Source: Burkholderiaceae bacterium
Lineage (GTDB): Bacteria; Pseudomonadota; Gammaproteobacteria; Burkholderiales; Burkholderiaceae_F
Direction: 5' to 3'
Length of the DNA stretch: 8,110 bases
Assembly (NCBI GenBank): GCA_013696665.1
Contig: JACCYC010000389.1
Coordinates: 1 to 8,110, forward strand
The notes under the pieces are model-generated. The model was not told the DNA's origin and did no database searches. It saw nothing but the letters and a program-made list of their open reading frames with translations. The translations under genes were made by a program, and so were the position numbers. Of the stretch, positions 5,701-8,110 are shown piece after piece. Within the stretch, counting starts at the first letter, position 1, and each line of letters starts with the position of its first letter.

Positions 5701-8110
5701 TACGCTTTCTCGATGTTGACCAGGAACGCCTTGTATTCCGGCGTTTGCGAATTCGCGTCGCCTACATAGGGCGTCAACGTATTCGCTAAAAATCCGGACT
5801 TCGCGACGCCAATGAAACCCCAATGAATGGGGATGCCAACCGTGAACACGTCTTTTCCATTGCACGTCAGGTCAGCAACACGCCGGCTCACGACCGCCTT
5901 CGCCTGTATTTCTCCACGATTACTACGCACCTTGACCGAATCCCCATTAACAATCCCCTTTGCCTTCGCCAGCTTTTCGCCAATCTCGATAAATTGGGCT
6001 GGCTGGACAATCGCATTGGACTCGACGTTCTTGGTCCAGAAGTGCATGTGCTCGGTCAGGCGATAAGTCGTTGCCGCGTACGGAAATTGATCCGACTTGC
6101 CGAAGGACTCGAGGTCACCCTTGAACACGCGCGACACCGGATTACTGACAACTTTCGGGTGCAGCGGATTGGTGCCTATGGGCGTTTCAAACGGCTCATA
6201 GTGCTCTGGGAAAGGACCTTCGTTGAGCGCCGGCGCGAAAAGTCGCGCGACACCCTCGTTGGTCATGATGAACGGGCCAGCGCCGCTGTCCGGTCCCAGA
6301 GTCGGCGCGATATCAGGCACGTCGATTCCGACCCAGCGTGCACCGTCCCAGCGAATACCACCACGCTTAGCATCCCACGGCTTGCCGCTGGGATCAGCGC
6401 CCGCACGGTTGTAAAGAATGCGCCGATTGGCAGGCCAGGAATAGCCCCACGTCAAGTTGTTGCCGAGATTGCCCGGATCGTTCGAATCGCGTCGCGCCGT
6501 CAGATTTCCCGCCTGCGACCACGAACCGCAATACAGCCAGTTGCCGCACGCGGTTGATCCGTCGTCCTGCAGCATGCCAAAACCCGCCAGTTGCTCGCCG
6601 GCCTTGGCTAGCGTCTTCGTCTTGTCGTTGGGATCAACCACATCGGTGAGCGCGCGGCCACTAATTTCGCGCAACAACTCCTCGGCGCTTGGCAAGTTTG
6701 GATTTGCGTAATTCCAGGTGATCTTCATGATCGGGGCCGGGTTCTTGCCGCCATCCTTCGCGTACATCTCGCGCAGCTTCATGAAAAGGGTGCCGATGAT
6801 CTCGCGATCGATCTTGGCTTCACCCGGCGGCTCCGCGGCTGCCCAGTGCCATTGCGCCACACGCCCCGAACTGGTGAACGACCCCGCCTCTTCGGCGATG
6901 CAGTTGGCCGGCAGCATGATCACTTCCGTCTTGATATCTTCCGGCTTGACGTTGTTCGAATCGCCGTAGTTTTTCCAAAATTCTCCGGTCTCAGTTCGAA
7001 GCGGATCGATGATGACGAGGTATTTCAACTTCGACAGCGCGGCCGTCAGCTTTTTCTTGTTGGGCAGCGCAGCAAGCGGATTCATTCCCTGACTAATGAA
7101 TCCGTTCATCCGGCCCTGATACATCCGCTCAAAGATGGCGAGCACGTCGTAAGCGCCATCGCGCTTCGGTACCAGGTCATATGCGTAATCGTTTTCCTTG
7201 GTCGCGTTGTCGCCGAACCATGCCTTCTGCAGGCTGACATGCCACTTCGCAAAGTTCTGCGGGAAGTTCATCTGGTTCGGACGCAGCGGCTTCGGCGTGC
7301 GCGCGGCGTTGTACTTTTCACGCGTGTCGTCGGCGTCGGTCGGCGCCGACAGATAGCCAGGCAGCACTTCGGAGTAAGCGCACATGTCGGTGATGCCCTG
7401 CACGTTCGCATGCCCGCGCAGCGCGTTAACACCGCCACCGGCGCGTCCCATGTTGCCGAGCAGAAGCTGGATCATCGCCATTGTGCGGATATTCTGTGAA
7501 CCGACCGAGTGCTGCGTCCAGCCCAGCGCGTAGAGGATTGTCATCACCCGACCTGGCACCGCAGTCGAGCCGATCATCTCGCACACCTGCTGAAACTTGT
7601 CCTTCGGCGTGCCACAGATGTTGTTCACCACGTCCGGTGTGTAACGTGAGAAGTGCGTCTTCATCAGCTGGTAAACGCACCGCGGATTCGTAAGGGTCTC
7701 GTCCACCATTGCGAAACCGTCGGCGCCAATCTGATAGCCCCAGCTTGATTTCTCGTAGGTGCGCTTCTCCGCGTCGTAGCCCGAAAAGTAGCCGTCATTG
7801 AACGCGAACTCGTCTTTGATCAAGAACGGAGCATTGGTGTACGCCTTGACGTACTCCTCGTGAATTTTGTTGTTGGCCAGCAAGTAGTTGATGACACCGC
7901 CGAGGAAAGCGATGTCGGTGCCGACCCTGATCGGCGCGTACAAATCAGCAATCGCGGCCGACCGTGTAAAGCGCGGGTCGACGACGATCAGCCTCGCTTT
8001 GCGATGCTCAAGTGCTTCGGTCACCCACTTGAAGCCGCATGGGTGTGCTTCGGCGGCGTTGCCGCCCATGATGATTGCGAGGTCAGTGTTCTTGATGTCC
8101 ACCCAGTGGT
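5700..8110 (-). CDS. fdnG: Formate dehydrogenase-N alpha subunit (molybdopterin, probable selenoprotein), 5'-truncated by window edge
   Basis: This is the catalytic subunit of respiratory formate dehydrogenase, which oxidises formate to CO2 at a Mo/W-bis-MGD centre. In known FDH-N it is Tat-exported and faces the periplasm. About 802 residues are visible, from ...HWVDIKNTDLAIIMGG to ...TPEYKAFLVNIEKA and a TAG stop. Family motifs seen are GGNAAEAHPCGF, ICGTPKD, YALGWTQHSVG, LLLGNMGRAGGGVNALRGH and the C-terminal molybdopterin-dinucleotide-binding domain with GPFPEHYEPFETPIGTNPLHP and GIPIHWGF. The arginine of ALRGH (codon 7418-7416) aligns without gaps to E. coli FdnG Arg446, an active-site residue. 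The N-terminal [4Fe-4S] domain, Tat signal and Sec/Cys residue lie beyond 8110. The GTG at 8102 is an internal valine codon, not the start. HPCGF replaces E. coli HPVGF, which is probably a normal variant. The stop overlaps the fdxH ribosome-binding site. FdnG versus FdoG cannot be separated firmly; the C-terminus resembles FdnG. Confidence 0.97.
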   Translation of the reverse strand, partial: HWVDIKNTDLAIIMGGNAAEAHPCGFKWVTEALEHRKARLIVVDPRFTRSAAIADLYAPIRVGTDIAFLGGVINYLLANNKIHEEYVKAYTNAPFLIKDEFAFNDGYFSGYDAEKRTYEKSSWGYQIGADGFAMVDETLTNPRCVYQLMKTHFSRYTPDVVNNICGTPKDKFQQVCEMIGSTAVPGRVMTILYALGWTQHSVGSQNIRTMAMIQLLLGNMGRAGGGVNALRGHANVQGITDMCAYSEVLPGYLSAPTDADDTREKYNAARTPKPLRPNQMNFPQNFAKWHVSLQKAWFGDNATKENDYAYDLVPKRDGAYDVLAIFERMYQGRMNGFISQGMNPLAALPNKKKLTAALSKLKYLVIIDPLRTETGEFWKNYGDSNNVKPEDIKTEVIMLPANCIAEEAGSFTSSGRVAQWHWAAAEPPGEAKIDREIIGTLFMKLREMYAKDGGKNPAPIMKITWNYANPNLPSAEELLREISGRALTDVVDPNDKTKTLAKAGEQLAGFGMLQDDGSTACGNWLYCGSWSQAGNLTARRDSNDPGNLGNNLTWGYSWPANRRILYNRAGADPSGKPWDAKRGGIRWDGARWVGIDVPDIAPTLGPDSGAGPFIMTNEGVARLFAPALNEGPFPEHYEPFETPIGTNPLHPKVVSNPVSRVFKGDLESFGKSDQFPYAATTYRLTEHMHFWTKNVESNAIVQPAQFIEIGEKLAKAKGIVNGDSVKVRSNRGEIQAKAVVSRRVADLTCNGKDVFTVGIPIHWGFIGVAKSGFLANTLTPYVGDANSQTPEYKAFLVNIEKA

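Noticed and set aside
5692..5865. An upstream start for fdxH at 5865
   Set aside because: It would overlap the conserved fdnG C-terminus by over 160 bases and adds residues foreign to the family. The ATG at 5691 has a proper GGAG.
8100..8102. GTG as the start of the formate dehydrogenase alpha gene
   Set aside because: The frame stays open upstream (His-Trp before it) and matches the interior of E. coli FdnG at residue 218, so this is an internal Val.

Overview
All the coding in this window lies on the minus strand. It is a compact respiratory formate dehydrogenase-N (FDH-N) locus followed by its maturation genes and the selenocysteine (Sec) insertion machinery. Protein similarity recalled from E. 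coli FdnGHI, FdhE, SelA and SelB, together with the GC-rich coding, points to a proteobacterium. The SelB switch I wording and the gene order fit a betaproteobacterium (Burkholderiales-like), but the window alone cannot settle the lineage.

Reading 5'->3' on the minus strand, from window position 8110 down to 1: (1) fdnG, the catalytic alpha subunit, about 802 C-terminal residues, cut by the right edge; (2) fdxH/fdnH, the four-[4Fe-4S] beta subunit; (3) fdnI, the membrane cytochrome b gamma subunit; (4) a 53-bp gap holding a strong GC hairpin followed by a U-rich tract, which resembles an intrinsic terminator or attenuator; (5) fdhE, a four-CxxC FDH maturation protein; (6) selA, L-seryl-tRNA(Sec) selenium transferase; (7) selB, the Sec-specific elongation factor, cut by the left edge after 566 codons. 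Apart from the 53-bp gap, neighbours are 0-8 bp apart or overlap, so there is no unexplained stretch.

The structural genes build a membrane complex that oxidises formate on the periplasmic face and passes electrons through Fe-S clusters and two b hemes to quinone. FdhE, SelA and SelB serve the alpha subunit, which in E. coli carries Sec at residue 196. By gap-free alignment to E. coli FdnG, the Sec codon should lie about 56 bases beyond the right edge, so the Sec residue and its SECIS hairpin are not visible here. selC (tRNA-Sec) and selD are also not in the window.

I found no mobile element, CRISPR array, rRNA or tRNA gene, and no wholly novel system. The most useful observations are the terminator-like hairpin between the structural and maturation genes, the lack of Shine-Dalgarno sequences on the maturation genes, and the placement of Sec machinery directly behind its likely client.
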